Source: DASSKO01 sp035690425 (lineage in GTDB: Bacteria > Actinomycetota > Actinomycetes > Propionibacteriales > Nocardioidaceae). From it: a stretch of 38,302 bases of DNA. Both the position numbers and the translations under genes were made by a program. Below are positions 7,628-15,531 of this stretch, piece after piece. The notes beneath the pieces are model-generated. The model searched no databases, was not told the DNA's origin, and saw only the letters and a program-made list of their open reading frames with translations. How positions within the stretch are numbered: the stretch's first letter is position 1; every line of letters begins with the position of its first letter. The DNA lies in contig DASSKO010000163.1 of assembly GCA_035690425.1 (NCBI GenBank), positions 1-38,302 of the forward strand, read 5' to 3'.

Positions 7628-8698
7628 TCAGGCATCGCGGCGGATGACCGCGCCGGCGAGGTCGTCGAGCGCGGTCCTGACCTCCGGATCGACCGGTGCC
7701 TGCTCCAGCGCCGCAGCTGCTGCAGCGGCCAGCTGGTCGATCAGCTTCTCGACCCGATCGCGGGCGCCGGTGTCGTCGAGCACGGCGCGCAGCGCGGCTA
7801 CGCCGTCGTCGTCGAGCCCCGCCCGGCCGAAGTGCTTGTGCAGCACCTCCTCCTGCTCGGGGTCGGCGTGCTCGGCGGCCAGCGCCACGAGCATCGTCCG
7901 CTTGCCCTCGCGCAGGTCGTCGCCGGCCGGTTTCCCCGTCACCGCCGGGTCGCCGTACACGCCGAGCAGGTCGTCGCGCAGCTGGAACGCCTCGCCCAGC
8001 GGCAGCCCGTAGGACGTCAGGCCGTTGATGAGCGTCTGGTCCGCTCCCGCCAGCGCGGCACCGAGGTGCAGCGGACGTTCGATCGTGTACTTCGCCGACT
8101 TGTAGCGCAGCACCCGCATCGCCTGCGGCACCGACATCGCGCCGTTGTTCTGCGCGACCAGGTCGAGAAACTGCCCGGCCACCACCTCGTTGCGCATCAG
8201 GTTGAAGTACGGCAGCGCGGCGTCGGTCACGAGGCCGCTGCTGCGCAACATCTGGTCGGACCACGCCAGCAGCAGGTCGCCCAGCAGGATCGCGGCACCG
8301 AGGCCGAACTGGCTCTCCCGCCCCGGCCAGCGCTGCTCGACGTGCATCGCACCGAACGCGCGATGTGCTGCGGGCATGCCGCGACGGGTGTCCGAGTCGT
8401 CGATGACGTCGTCGTGCACCAGCGCGCTCGCGTGCAGGAGCTCGAGCGCAGCGGCGGCCGTCAGGATGCGGCCGTCGTCGGGGTCGCCGCCGGCGGCTCG
8501 CCAGCCCCAGTAGCAGAACGTCGGCCGCAGCCGCTTGCCGCCACGCACCGCGTCGGCAGCCACGGACAGCATCGGCGTCAGCTGCTCACCGAGCTCGGAC
8601 AGCTCGTCGGCCTGCCCGGCGAGGAAGCCGTCGAGCCGGCCCTGCACCTGCTCGGCGAAGTCTGCACTGCTTATCGGTCTGGTCATTGGGCTGCTCAC
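7628..8698 (-). CDS. Polyprenyl (geranylgeranyl-type) diphosphate synthase
   Basis: 356 residues. All-helical trans-prenyltransferase with G-G-K-R-L-R-P (53-59), the first aspartate-rich motif D-D-V-I-D-D (96-101) in L-V-H-D-D-V-I-D-D-S-D-T-R-R-G, and the second, R-D-D-L-L-G-V-Y-G-D (241-250). It condenses isopentenyl diphosphate with allylic diphosphates, providing precursors for quinones, carotenoids or longer lipids. Chain length cannot be read safely; the position next to metF matches idsA2 of M. tuberculosis. GTG 8698 is taken as start because a TAGGCT -10 hexamer lies 6 nt upstream, suggesting leaderless translation. ATG 8686 is the alternative. Divergent from metF. Confidence 0.93.
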   Translation of the reverse strand: MSSPMTRPISSADFAEQVQGRLDGFLAGQADELSELGEQLTPMLSVAADAVRGGKRLRPTFCYWGWRAAGGDPDDGRILTAAAALELLHASALVHDDVIDDSDTRRGMPAAHRAFGAMHVEQRWPGRESQFGLGAAILLGDLLLAWSDQMLRSSGLVTDAALPYFNLMRNEVVAGQFLDLVAQNNGAMSVPQAMRVLRYKSAKYTIERPLHLGAALAGADQTLINGLTSYGLPLGEAFQLRDDLLGVYGDPAVTGKPAGDDLREGKRTMLVALAAEHADPEQEEVLHKHFGRAGLDDDGVAALRAVLDDTGARDRVEKLIDQLAAAAAAALEQAPVDPEVRTALDDLAGAVIRRDA

Positions 8699-8704
8699 GG
8701 GTGC

Positions 8705-8775
8705 AGCCTACGTGTCGCAGGCGGACCACCGGTCGCTGAGACTTGCGTACGCCGTGGCGGTCGCGCAGGTACCCT
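8705..8775. promoter_or_regulatory. Divergent leaderless promoters of polyprenyl synthase and metF
   Basis: On the minus strand TAGGCT (8710-8705) stands 6 nt before the GTG at 8698. On the plus strand TACCCT (8770-8775) stands 7 nt before the metF ATG at 8783. Both fit the TANNNT -10 consensus of actinobacteria at the spacing that places the transcript start on the start codon. No good -35 is seen for either. Confidence 0.5.
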
Positions 8776-8782
8776 CGACCGC

Positions 8783-9685
8783 ATGGCTCTCGGACTTCCC
8801 TCGCGCATGCCCGGCGCTGCTGCGACGATCCGCGATCTCGTCGCGGGCGGGGAGCAGTCGTTCTCCTTCGAGTTCTTCCCACCCAAGGACGACGAGGGCG
8901 AGCGCCGGCTCTGGCAGGCGATCCGTGAGCTCGAGCCGCTGCGGCCGACGTTCGTGTCGGTGACCTACGGCGCCGGCGGCAGCACCCGTGACCGCACCGT
9001 GCACATCACCGGTCAGATCGCGACCGACACGACGCTGACACCGGTCGGTCACCTCACCTGCGTCGGACACACCCGCGCAGAGCTGCGACAGGTGATCGGA
9101 CACTACGCCGACGCCGGGGTTCGCAACGTGCTGGCCTTGCGCGGTGACCCGCCGACCGGTCCAGGCACGCCCTGGACGTCGACGCCGGGCGGGTTGGAGT
9201 ACGCCTGCGACCTGGTAAGCCTGCTCAAGCAGCTCGGTGACTTCAGCGTCGGGGTCGCGGCGTTTCCGGAGGGCCACCGCGAGGCGCGCTCACTCGACGA
9301 CGACGCGACCGTGATGGCACAGAAGTACAGCGCCGGCGCCGAGTACGCCATCACCGAGCTGTTCTTCCGGCCGGCCGACTACGTCGCGCTCGTCGAGCGC
9401 TCTGACCGCGCCGGCGCGGACATGCCGATCATCCCCGGCATCATGCCGATCACGAACCTTCGCCAGATCCAGAAGATGGCCGAGTTCTCCGGCCGCCAGG
9501 TGCCGCCCGAGGTCATCGCGCGGTTCGACGGCGTCACCGAGCCGGGTGACGTCCGCAAGATCGGCATCGAGATCGCGTCCGAGATGTGCGAGCAACTGCT
9601 CGCCGCCGGCGCGCCCGGCCTGCACTTCTACACGCTGAACCGCTCGACCGCGACCCGCGAGATCTTCGCCAACGTCGTGCGCTGA
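8783..9685 (+). CDS. metF: Methylenetetrahydrofolate reductase
   Basis: 300-residue FAD-dependent TIM barrel that reduces 5,10-methylene-THF to 5-methyl-THF for methionine synthesis. Visible signatures are F-S-F-E-F-F-P-P-K (catalytic Glu E30), V-S-V-T-Y-G-A-G-G-S-T-R, H-L-T-C-V-G-H-T, V-L-A-L-R-G-D-P-P, Y-A-I-T-E-L-F-F, P-I-I-P-G-I-M-P-I-T and the closing G-L-H-F-Y-T-L-N-R. Length and motif order are normal. The open frame extends far upstream, but family similarity begins only here. The ATG at 8783 has a -10-like TACCCT 7 nt before it and no Shine-Dalgarno, so it is probably leaderless. Confidence 0.96.
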   Translation: MALGLPSRMPGAAATIRDLVAGGEQSFSFEFFPPKDDEGERRLWQAIRELEPLRPTFVSVTYGAGGSTRDRTVHITGQIATDTTLTPVGHLTCVGHTRAELRQVIGHYADAGVRNVLALRGDPPTGPGTPWTSTPGGLEYACDLVSLLKQLGDFSVGVAAFPEGHREARSLDDDATVMAQKYSAGAEYAITELFFRPADYVALVERSDRAGADMPIIPGIMPITNLRQIQKMAEFSGRQVPPEVIARFDGVTEPGDVRKIGIEIASEMCEQLLAAGAPGLHFYTLNRSTATREIFANVVR

Positions 9686-9727
9686 CCCGGCGCCCGCACG
9701 TTTGCGCGTTCGGGCAGACTGGCCGGC

Positions 9728-10366
9728 ATGCGACCTGCTCCAGACACCGCTCGTGGTGTCAGCGTGACCGGGTACGGCGAGGCAGCGGCGAGCCCGGACG
9801 TGCTCCGCATCGTCTTGACGATCGGGTGCGACGGTGCCGACGTGTCCACCGCCATGCGCGACGCCGCCGAGCGCACCGACGCTGTGGTGACGGCGCTGCG
9901 CGGGCTGGGGGTGGACGGCCGTGACCGGCAGACGGCAGGCATCGACGTGCACCGCCGGCACAGCCGTGGGCAGCCGGTGGCGGGCTACCGCGCCCAGCAC
10001 ACCCTGGTCGTGACCTGCCGAGACGTCGATCGTGCCGGTCGGCTGCTGACTGCCGCCGGTGACGCGGCCGGCGACGACCTCACGGTCGACCGCGTGGGTC
10101 TCGGCATCGAGGACCGCGCGGCGGTGCTCCACCAGGCTCGGCAGGCCGCGTTCGCGGATGCGCGTGACCGCGCCGAGCAGTACGCCGTACTCGCCGGGCG
10201 TGAGCTCGGTGAGGTGCAGACCGTCGTGGAAGACACGAGCGCGGGCCAGTCGGCACCGCGAGGAGGGATCCAGATGATGGCAGCAGAACTATCGCCCGAC
10301 CTCGATGTCGAGGTGGGGCACAGCACCCTCGGCGCGACCGTCGACGTGACCTGGAGCTGGGCGTGA
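9728..10366 (+). CDS. SIMPL-domain (DUF541) protein
   Basis: 212 residues with the SIMPL/DUF541 pattern: an N-terminal V-S-V-T-G-Y-G-E-A-A-A-S-P-D-V, a central Y-R-A-Q-H-T-L-V-V-T-C-R-D-V-D-R-A-G, and the C-terminal A-R-Q-A-A-F-A-D-A-R-D-R-A-E-Q-Y-A signature followed by a beta-rich end (V-D-V-T-W-S-W). No signal peptide or membrane helix is seen, so it is probably cytoplasmic, unlike some periplasmic family members. Molecular function is unknown for the family in general. Its TGA overlaps the GTG of the M13 peptidase gene (GTGA), so the pair is probably translated together. A CAGACT hexamer 7 nt before the ATG may be the -10 of a leaderless message. Confidence 0.85.
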   Translation: MRPAPDTARGVSVTGYGEAAASPDVLRIVLTIGCDGADVSTAMRDAAERTDAVVTALRGLGVDGRDRQTAGIDVHRRHSRGQPVAGYRAQHTLVVTCRDVDRAGRLLTAAGDAAGDDLTVDRVGLGIEDRAAVLHQARQAAFADARDRAEQYAVLAGRELGEVQTVVEDTSAGQSAPRGGIQMMAAELSPDLDVEVGHSTLGATVDVTWSWA

Positions 10367-12285
10367 AGTCGGGTATCGACGGCACCGCGATGGATCTCGA
10401 CGTCCGGCCGCAGGACGATCTGTTCGGCTACGCCAACGGGCGCTGGGTCGCCGAGACCGACATCCCCGACGACCGGGCCCGGCACGGCACGTTCAACATG
10501 CTTGCCGACGCCGCCGAGCTGCACCTGCGCACGATCGTCGAGACCGACGAGGGCAAGGTCGGCGCCCTCTACGCCGCCTTCATGGACGAGGCCACGGTCG
10601 ACGCGCTCGGCACGACCCCGCTGGCGGGCGAGCTCGACGCCATCGCCGCGATCGAGACCTCCAGCGACCTGTTACGCGTGCTGGGCGGGCTGCAGCGGCA
10701 CGGAGTCGGCGGCGCGTTCGTGCCGTTCGTCGACACCGACGCCCGGGCCTCCGACTCCTACATCGTCTACCTCGAGCAGGCCGGGCTCGGGCTGCCCGAC
10801 GAGTCCTACTACCGCGAGGACGGCCATGCCTCGGTGCGCACGGCCTACGTCGCCCACGTCGAGCAGATGCTGGCGCTGATCGGTGTCGAGAAGCCGGCCG
10901 CGGCCGCTACCGCGGTGATGGGCCTGGAGACACGGCTGGCGTCGAGCCACTGGGACAACGTGGCCACCCGCGACGCCGTGAAGAGCTACACCAAGCTCAC
11001 CCGCGCCGAGCTGGAGGACCTCACGCCGCGGGTGGACTGGTCGGCGTGGCTGGAGGGGCTGCGGGCCGACGAGGATGCACTGCGCGTGGTCGTGACCCGG
11101 CAGCCGAGCTATCTGCAGAGCCTGACCTCGGCACTCGCCGAGGTCGGGATCGAGGACTGGAAGCACTGGCTGCGCTGGCACCTGGTGCACAGCGCGGCGG
11201 CCTACCTGTCCGGCGACGTCGTCGCGGAGAACTTCGACTTCTACGGACGGACCCTCACCGGGACGCCGCAGCTGCGCGAACGGTGGAAGCGGGGGGTGGC
11301 CCTGGTCGAGGGCGCGCTCGGAGAGGAGGCCGGACGGCTCTACGTCGAGCGGCACTTCTCGCCGGACGCCAAGGCGCAGATGCTGCGGCTGGTCGACAAC
11401 CTCGTCGAGGCATACCGCCATGACATCGCGGCGCTGGACTGGATGACCGAGGCGACACGTCAGCGTGCGCTGGAGAAGCTCGCTGCCTTCACGCCGAAGA
11501 TCGGTTACCCCGACACCTGGCGCGACTACTCCTCGCTGCGGGTCGAGCGGGACGACCTGCTCGGCAACGTGCGCCGGGCGGCGGCTTTCGAGACGGACCG
11601 GCAGCTGGCCAAGCTGGGCGGGCCGATCGACCGGACCGAGTGGTTCATGACCCCGCAGACCGTCAACGCCTACTACAACCCGGGCATGAACGAGATCGTC
11701 TTTCCGGCTGCGATCCTGCAGCCACCGTTCTTCGACCCGCAGGCCGACGACGCCGTCAACTACGGTGCGATCGGGTCGGTGATCGGCCACGAGATCGGCC
11801 ACGGGTTCGACGACCAGGGATCCAGGTACGACGGCAGCGGCAACCTCGACGACTGGTGGACCGAAGCCGACCGCACCGCGTTCGAGGTCCGCGCCCGAGC
11901 GCTGATCGACCAGTACTCCGGCCTCGAGCCGCGTGAGCTGCCCGGGCACACCGTCAACGGCGACCTCACGGTGGGCGAGAACATCGGTGACCTCGGTGGC
12001 GTGACGATCGCCTACGCGGCCTACCAGATCGCCACGGACGGCACCGAGCCGCCGGAGATCGACGGACTGACCGGTGCGCAGCGTTTCTTCATCGGTTGGG
12101 CCCGGGTATGGCAGATGAAGGCGCGGAAGCCGGAGATGCTGCGTCTGCTGGCGATCGACCCGCACTCGCCCGCGGAGCTGCGGGCCAACGTAGTGCGCAA
12201 CCTGCACGAGTTCTACGACGCCTTCGGGGTGGCCGAGGGTGACGGGCTCTGGCTCGACGAGGCCGACAGGGTGCGGATCTGGTGA
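10363..12285 (+). CDS. M13-family zinc metalloendopeptidase (neprilysin/PepO-like)
   Basis: 640 residues. The zinc motif H-E-I-G-H is at 476-480 and the downstream zinc Glu is E539 in E-N-I-G-D. The substrate-binding motif N-A-Y-Y-N-P lies shortly before the zinc site and the family C-terminus (R-A-N-V-V-R-N-L, then D-A-F-G-V) is present. No signal peptide or transmembrane anchor is seen at the N-terminus, so this is the soluble, PepO-like form that degrades oligopeptides. It starts at a GTG overlapping the SIMPL gene; ATG 10390 is an alternative in-frame start. Full length for the family. Confidence 0.95.
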   Translation: MKSGIDGTAMDLDVRPQDDLFGYANGRWVAETDIPDDRARHGTFNMLADAAELHLRTIVETDEGKVGALYAAFMDEATVDALGTTPLAGELDAIAAIETSSDLLRVLGGLQRHGVGGAFVPFVDTDARASDSYIVYLEQAGLGLPDESYYREDGHASVRTAYVAHVEQMLALIGVEKPAAAATAVMGLETRLASSHWDNVATRDAVKSYTKLTRAELEDLTPRVDWSAWLEGLRADEDALRVVVTRQPSYLQSLTSALAEVGIEDWKHWLRWHLVHSAAAYLSGDVVAENFDFYGRTLTGTPQLRERWKRGVALVEGALGEEAGRLYVERHFSPDAKAQMLRLVDNLVEAYRHDIAALDWMTEATRQRALEKLAAFTPKIGYPDTWRDYSSLRVERDDLLGNVRRAAAFETDRQLAKLGGPIDRTEWFMTPQTVNAYYNPGMNEIVFPAAILQPPFFDPQADDAVNYGAIGSVIGHEIGHGFDDQGSRYDGSGNLDDWWTEADRTAFEVRARALIDQYSGLEPRELPGHTVNGDLTVGENIGDLGGVTIAYAAYQIATDGTEPPEIDGLTGAQRFFIGWARVWQMKARKPEMLRLLAIDPHSPAELRANVVRNLHEFYDAFGVAEGDGLWLDEADRVRIW

Positions 12286-12350
12286 CGACCGGACCCGCAG
12301 CCACGGGCCGACAAGCCGCCGGTGCCTGACGGATCGACGAGGAGGAACGG

Positions 12351-13316
12351 ATGAACGCCCTCTTGGGCCTGGTCGACGCGGTCATGGACCGGTCGCTCGT
12401 CCTTGGCTACACGCGGATCGGCTATCGGCTGCGGCGTAACTGGTGGCCGGCGGACCCCGTGCCGGGGGCCCTGACGGGCAAGGCGGTGCTGATCACCGGG
12501 GGCACGTCCGGGATCGGCAAGGCCGCGGCGCGTCGGTGTGCCGAGCTGGGCGCCACCGTCCACCTTGTCGGCCGGGACGCCGAGCGTGGACAGCAGGCAG
12601 TCGACGAGCTCGAACGCGCCGTCCCGACCGGGAAATTCGTCCTGGAGCACTGTGACCTGGGCTCCTCGGCGGCGGTGCGGGCGTTCGCCGACGACTTCGG
12701 TCACCGGGTGCCCGCCCTGCACGCCCTGGTCCACAACGCCGGGACGATGGCTCCGGAGCGCACGGAGACGGCCGAGGGGCACGAGGTCACGCTGGCTACC
12801 CATGTGCTGGGGCCGTTCCTGCTGACCAGCCTGCTGCGTCCGACGCTGCGGGACGCGCCGGCACCGCGGATCGTCTTCATGTCCTCGGGCGGCATGTACG
12901 GCCAGCCGCTGCGCGACGACGACCCCGAGTACCGGGACGGGGACTACTCCGGCCCGGGGGCGTACGCGCGCACGAAGCGGATGCAGGTGGTGCTGGCCGA
13001 GATGTGGGCCGACGAGGTCGTCCGCGACGGGATCGCGGTGCACAGCATGCACCCCGGCTGGGTCGACACGCCGGGCGTGCGCAAGTACCTGCCGAGGTTC
13101 CGGGCTCTCACCCGCCTGGTCATCCGGACCCCGGCCGAGGGGGCCGACACCATGGTCTGGCTGGTCGCGACCGACGCGGCACAGGAGCACCCGGGGCAGT
13201 TCTGGCACGACCGCGCCCCTCGACCGACGCACTACCTGCGCCGCACGCGGGAGAACGCCGGGCAACGCGCACGGCTGTGGAAGTTCTGCAGCGATGCCGT
13301 CGGACACGCTCCCTGA
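12351..13316 (+). CDS. Short-chain dehydrogenase/reductase (DHRS12-like)
   Basis: 321 residues. Rossmann fold with the cofactor loop T-G-G-T-S-G-I-G (49-56), H-N-A-G for the central strand, the M-S-S-G-G catalytic Ser region and Y205-x-x-x-K209 (Y-A-R-T-K). A roughly 40-residue N-terminal extension (L-G-Y-T-R-I-G-Y-R-L) and a C-terminal H-Y-L-R-R-T-R segment are typical of the DHRS12-like subgroup rather than classical fatty-acid SDRs. It oxidises or reduces an unknown alcohol/ketone with NAD(P). ATG at 12351 is preceded by GAGGAGGAA, the strongest ribosome binding site in this stretch. It is 65 bp after the M13 gene and may be expressed separately. Confidence 0.88.
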   Translation: MNALLGLVDAVMDRSLVLGYTRIGYRLRRNWWPADPVPGALTGKAVLITGGTSGIGKAAARRCAELGATVHLVGRDAERGQQAVDELERAVPTGKFVLEHCDLGSSAAVRAFADDFGHRVPALHALVHNAGTMAPERTETAEGHEVTLATHVLGPFLLTSLLRPTLRDAPAPRIVFMSSGGMYGQPLRDDDPEYRDGDYSGPGAYARTKRMQVVLAEMWADEVVRDGIAVHSMHPGWVDTPGVRKYLPRFRALTRLVIRTPAEGADTMVWLVATDAAQEHPGQFWHDRAPRPTHYLRRTRENAGQRARLWKFCSDAVGHAP

Positions 13317-13347
13317 GGTGGCACCAGCCCGGCAGCGCCGGCATCGC

Positions 13348-13386
13348 GCCGTCCCAGGACCGTGCCGTCCCAGGACCGGTGACGGC
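13348..13386. terminator. Tandem repeat with terminator-like hairpin between convergent genes
   Basis: GCCGTCCCAGGACCG occurs twice (13348-13362 and 13364-13378). The second copy starts a GCCGTC...GACGGC inverted repeat (13364-13369 with 13381-13386). It lies in the 98-bp gap where the SDR and the FAD oxidoreductase genes converge, so a bidirectional terminator is likely. Confidence 0.5.
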
Positions 13387-13414
13387 CGCCGCACAGGGTC
13401 CGAGCAGCACAGCG

Positions 13415-14734
13415 TCAGAGCACGGGTCTGGACGTGACGGCGGCGGCGCACTGGGCGGCGCCGAGAGCCACCAGCGGCAGGCCGGCTCCTGGATGTGCCG
13501 ACGCCCCGATGCAGTGCACGCCGTTGACCGGTGTACCCGGTCGTGGCTGTTGGGAAGCCGTGCGCGCACCCTGCCAGGCGACGCCGTACGGTGATCCGCC
13601 GGAGGCGTCGATCAGCTCTGCGGGGGAGCGGTCGACTCGCACCGTCACGTGCGGGCGAAGGTCGAGACCGCGCCCGGCCAGCTCGGCCAGCACGTCCCGC
13701 TCGAGGGCGCCACGCACCAGCACGGTGCAGGCGCGTGGCTCCTCGCGCCGGACGACCAGCAGCGGCCGACCGTGCACGATCGTCTCGAAGGGCAGGTCCG
13801 GTGCGCCGGGGCCGAGTCCGAGGTGTGTCACCGCGGGCGGCCGCACCGGCGTCGTGTCCCGCAGCCACGCCGGCAGCGGCAGGCCCAGCATCGGAAAGAC
13901 CGCCCGCGGGTCGATGGCCGCGATCACGATGTCGGCTGGCAGCTCGGTGCCGTCGGTGAGGAGTACGCCGCCGGCTCGACCAGCTCCGGTGTCGATCCGA
14001 GCGACTGCCGTTGCCCGGCGTACGTCGACCCGGCGGGTGGTGAGCCGCGCGGTGAGCGCGTCGACCAGCGCCGACATGCCACCCGTGGGCCGCCAGATCC
14101 CGAACGTCCGCTCCAGATAGGCATCGACGCCCACGAGGGCCGGCGTCGTGCGCGGGTCAGAACCCGCGAGCACGGTCGGGTGCAGCAACAACGCGCGCAG
14201 GCGCGCGTCGGCAAGCTCCCGGCGCGCTAGCCGGTGCAGCGTGAGCCGCTGCCGCAACACTCGGTGTTCGGGCCGGGTCAGCGACGCGCAACCGTCGAAC
14301 GGCACCTCCAACGCACGGCGGCGCAGCACGTCCCACACGTCTCGCTGTCGGTCGACCACAGACATCCAGCCGCTGGCGGCCCGGGCCCCGAAGAACGGCA
14401 CGAGCGCGTCGAGCTGGCGACCGCGACCGGTGGTGGGCAGGTCGAGCACGGTGCCGTCCTCGAAATGGTGGCGCCGCGGTGACGGGACCGGGGCGAGCTC
14501 CAGCTCGCGCTCGAGCGGCCGCCCGGTCTTGCGGAACAGGTCGCGCAGCACGGCGGGGACGGTCGTGGTCGCGGGACCGCCGTCCCAGCTCCAGCCGTCG
14601 GCCTGCACCGGGCGCATCGCGCCACCGAGGCCGTCGGCGCGTTCGCAGAGCACGACGTCGTGACGCTGCTTGGCCAGTCGCGCTGCGGCGGCCATGCCAG
14701 CCGGTCCGCCACCGACGACCACGACGCGGGGCAT
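13415..14734 (-). CDS. FAD-dependent oxidoreductase of the phytoene desaturase/NAD(P)-binding Rossmann type
   Basis: 439 residues from ATG 14734. The N-terminal dinucleotide-binding motif is V-V-V-V-G-G-G-P-A-G-M-A-A (4-16), followed by the second FAD contact region G-L-G-G-A-M. The middle has a crtI-like W-R-P-T-G-G-M-S-A-L-V-D-A-L segment, and the C-terminus ends with G-V-H-C-I-G-A-S-A-H-P-G-A-G-L-P, the closing FAD motif of phytoene-desaturase-like enzymes. No carotenoid genes surround it, so the substrate is unknown. TAGGGT lies 8 nt upstream of the ATG. The long open frame continuing to 15055 lacks family similarity and overlaps the YbaK-type gene, so it was not used. Confidence 0.85.
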   Translation of the reverse strand: MPRVVVVGGGPAGMAAAARLAKQRHDVVLCERADGLGGAMRPVQADGWSWDGGPATTTVPAVLRDLFRKTGRPLERELELAPVPSPRRHHFEDGTVLDLPTTGRGRQLDALVPFFGARAASGWMSVVDRQRDVWDVLRRRALEVPFDGCASLTRPEHRVLRQRLTLHRLARRELADARLRALLLHPTVLAGSDPRTTPALVGVDAYLERTFGIWRPTGGMSALVDALTARLTTRRVDVRRATAVARIDTGAGRAGGVLLTDGTELPADIVIAAIDPRAVFPMLGLPLPAWLRDTTPVRPPAVTHLGLGPGAPDLPFETIVHGRPLLVVRREEPRACTVLVRGALERDVLAELAGRGLDLRPHVTVRVDRSPAELIDASGGSPYGVAWQGARTASQQPRPGTPVNGVHCIGASAHPGAGLPLVALGAAQCAAAVTSRPVL

Positions 14735-14742
14735 GGCCGGTG

Positions 14743-14748
14743 ACCCTA
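14743..14748 (-). promoter_or_regulatory. -10 element of the FAD oxidoreductase gene, near-leaderless
   Basis: TAGGGT read on the minus strand, 8 nt before the ATG at 14734. It matches TANNNT and sits at leaderless spacing. No convincing -35. Confidence 0.45.
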
Positions 14749-14805
14749 CCGGTGCCCGCCCGCGCTCGAAGCGGGCGCGCACGCCGGCGCTGTCGCGGTG
14801 ATGCG

Positions 14806-15282
14806 TCACTCCACGTCGATCGGCTGGCCGCCGGTCAGCCGCAGCAGTTCGTCGTAGGTCGTAGCGAAGATCGAGTGGGGATGGCCGGCTGCCGCCCAGA
14901 CCTGCTCGTGCCGGTCGAGCCAGCGGTCGACGAACGTGCGGACGGGCGCGGGATGACCGACGGGCGCGACCCCGCCGATGGGCTGGCCGGTGTGGGCGCG
15001 CACGAACTCCGGGGTGGCCCGGCGCAGCGAGGTGGCACCGATCTCGGCCGCACACTTCGCCGTGTCCACCCGATGGGAGCCGGAGGTGAGGATCAGCACG
15101 GCAGCACCGTCGGAGTCGAAGATCAGGCTGTTGGCAATGGCGCCGACATCGCAGTCGAGCGCCGCAGCCGCCTGTGCGGCGGTGCGGGTAGCGGCCGGCA
15201 GCATTCGAGGCGTGCCGGTGGCGCCGCTTGCGCGCAGGTCGGCGGCGACCCGCGCGACGGAGGGGTGTGCGTCCGCGGTCAT
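14806..15282 (-). CDS. YbaK/EbsC-family aminoacyl-tRNA deacylase-like protein
   Basis: 158 residues, a single YbaK domain. The conserved lysine is K76 in R-V-D-T-A-K, followed by the family's F-V-R-A-H-T-G-Q-P-I-G-G-V-A-P-V-G-H segment (93-110) and the late T-F-V-D-R-W-L. Homologues hydrolyse mischarged tRNAs such as Cys-tRNA(Pro) in the cytoplasm. Which tRNA this one edits is not shown. The ATG at 15282 has a TAGGGT hexamer 6 nt upstream and no ribosome binding site, so a leaderless message is likely. It lies 71 bp upstream of the FAD oxidoreductase gene on the same strand. Confidence 0.9.
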   Translation of the reverse strand: MTADAHPSVARVAADLRASGATGTPRMLPAATRTAAQAAAALDCDVGAIANSLIFDSDGAAVLILTSGSHRVDTAKCAAEIGATSLRRATPEFVRAHTGQPIGGVAPVGHPAPVRTFVDRWLDRHEQVWAAAGHPHSIFATTYDELLRLTGGQPIDVE

Positions 15283-15288
15283 GGTCAG

Positions 15289-15294
15289 ACCCTA
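15289..15294 (-). promoter_or_regulatory. -10 element of the YbaK-type gene, leaderless
   Basis: TAGGGT on the minus strand ends 6 nt before the ATG at 15282, the spacing expected when transcription begins at the start codon. The motif matches TANNNT. Confidence 0.5.
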
Positions 15295-15316
15295 GCGGGA
15301 CCGATGCGCGACGGTA

Positions 15317-15347
15317 TTGACGGCTTGTCCGTGCCCGGCGCTAGAGT
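15317..15347 (+). promoter_or_regulatory. Promoter of the LexA-box operon
   Basis: TTGACG (15317-15322) and TAGAGT (15342-15347) are separated by 19 bp, slightly wide but otherwise close to sigma-70 consensus. The LexA box begins 6 bp after the -10, over the expected transcript start. Confidence 0.55.
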
Positions 15348-15353
15348 GGTTGG

Positions 15354-15373
15354 CATCGAACAATTGTTCGATG
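15354..15373. promoter_or_regulatory. LexA (SOS) box
   Basis: CATCGAACAATTGTTCGATG is a perfect 20-bp palindrome. Its core, TCGAAC-N4-GTTCGA, is the actinobacterial LexA operator. It sits over the presumed start site of the promoter at 15317-15347, so LexA should block transcription until DNA damage. The next genes downstream on the plus strand are a 32-codon ORF and the HEPN gene. Confidence 0.88.
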
Positions 15374-15432
15374 GTAGGGCTTGGGGCGTGGCTCGCCGCT
15401 CGCTCCGAGCGGTGAGCTGAGGAGTGGTCGCG

Positions 15433-15531
15433 ATGCGGTGGTTCGACGGTCCGGTCCGGCACAGCCGGGCCCGTCCGGCGTCGGGGACGCCTGCGGTCTG
15501 CGACGGGACACCAGGGCGGAGATCACGATGA
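15433..15531 (+). CDS. 32-residue ORF coupled to the HEPN gene
   Basis: ATG at 15433 with GAGGAG 8 nt upstream, ending at a TGA (15529-15531) that overlaps the ATG of the HEPN gene (ATGA). The product begins M-R-W-F-D-G-P-V-R and is rich in Arg, Pro and Gly. I recognise no domain. The good ribosome binding site and stop/start overlap suggest it is translated. It could be a coupling leader peptide or the remnant of a larger SOS gene. It lies 60 bp after the LexA box. Confidence 0.45.
   Translation: MRWFDGPVRHSRARPASGTPAVCDGTPGRRSR

Noticed and set aside
7583..8782. Long plus-strand open frame running into metF
   Set aside because: It is antisense to the polyprenyl synthase gene, and similarity to MetF begins only at 8783. 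The upstream part is an artefact of GC-rich codon bias.
12213..13868. 551-codon minus-strand frame opposite the SDR gene
   Set aside because: The translation is Arg/Pro/Gly-rich with no family pattern, while the opposite strand encodes a complete SDR.
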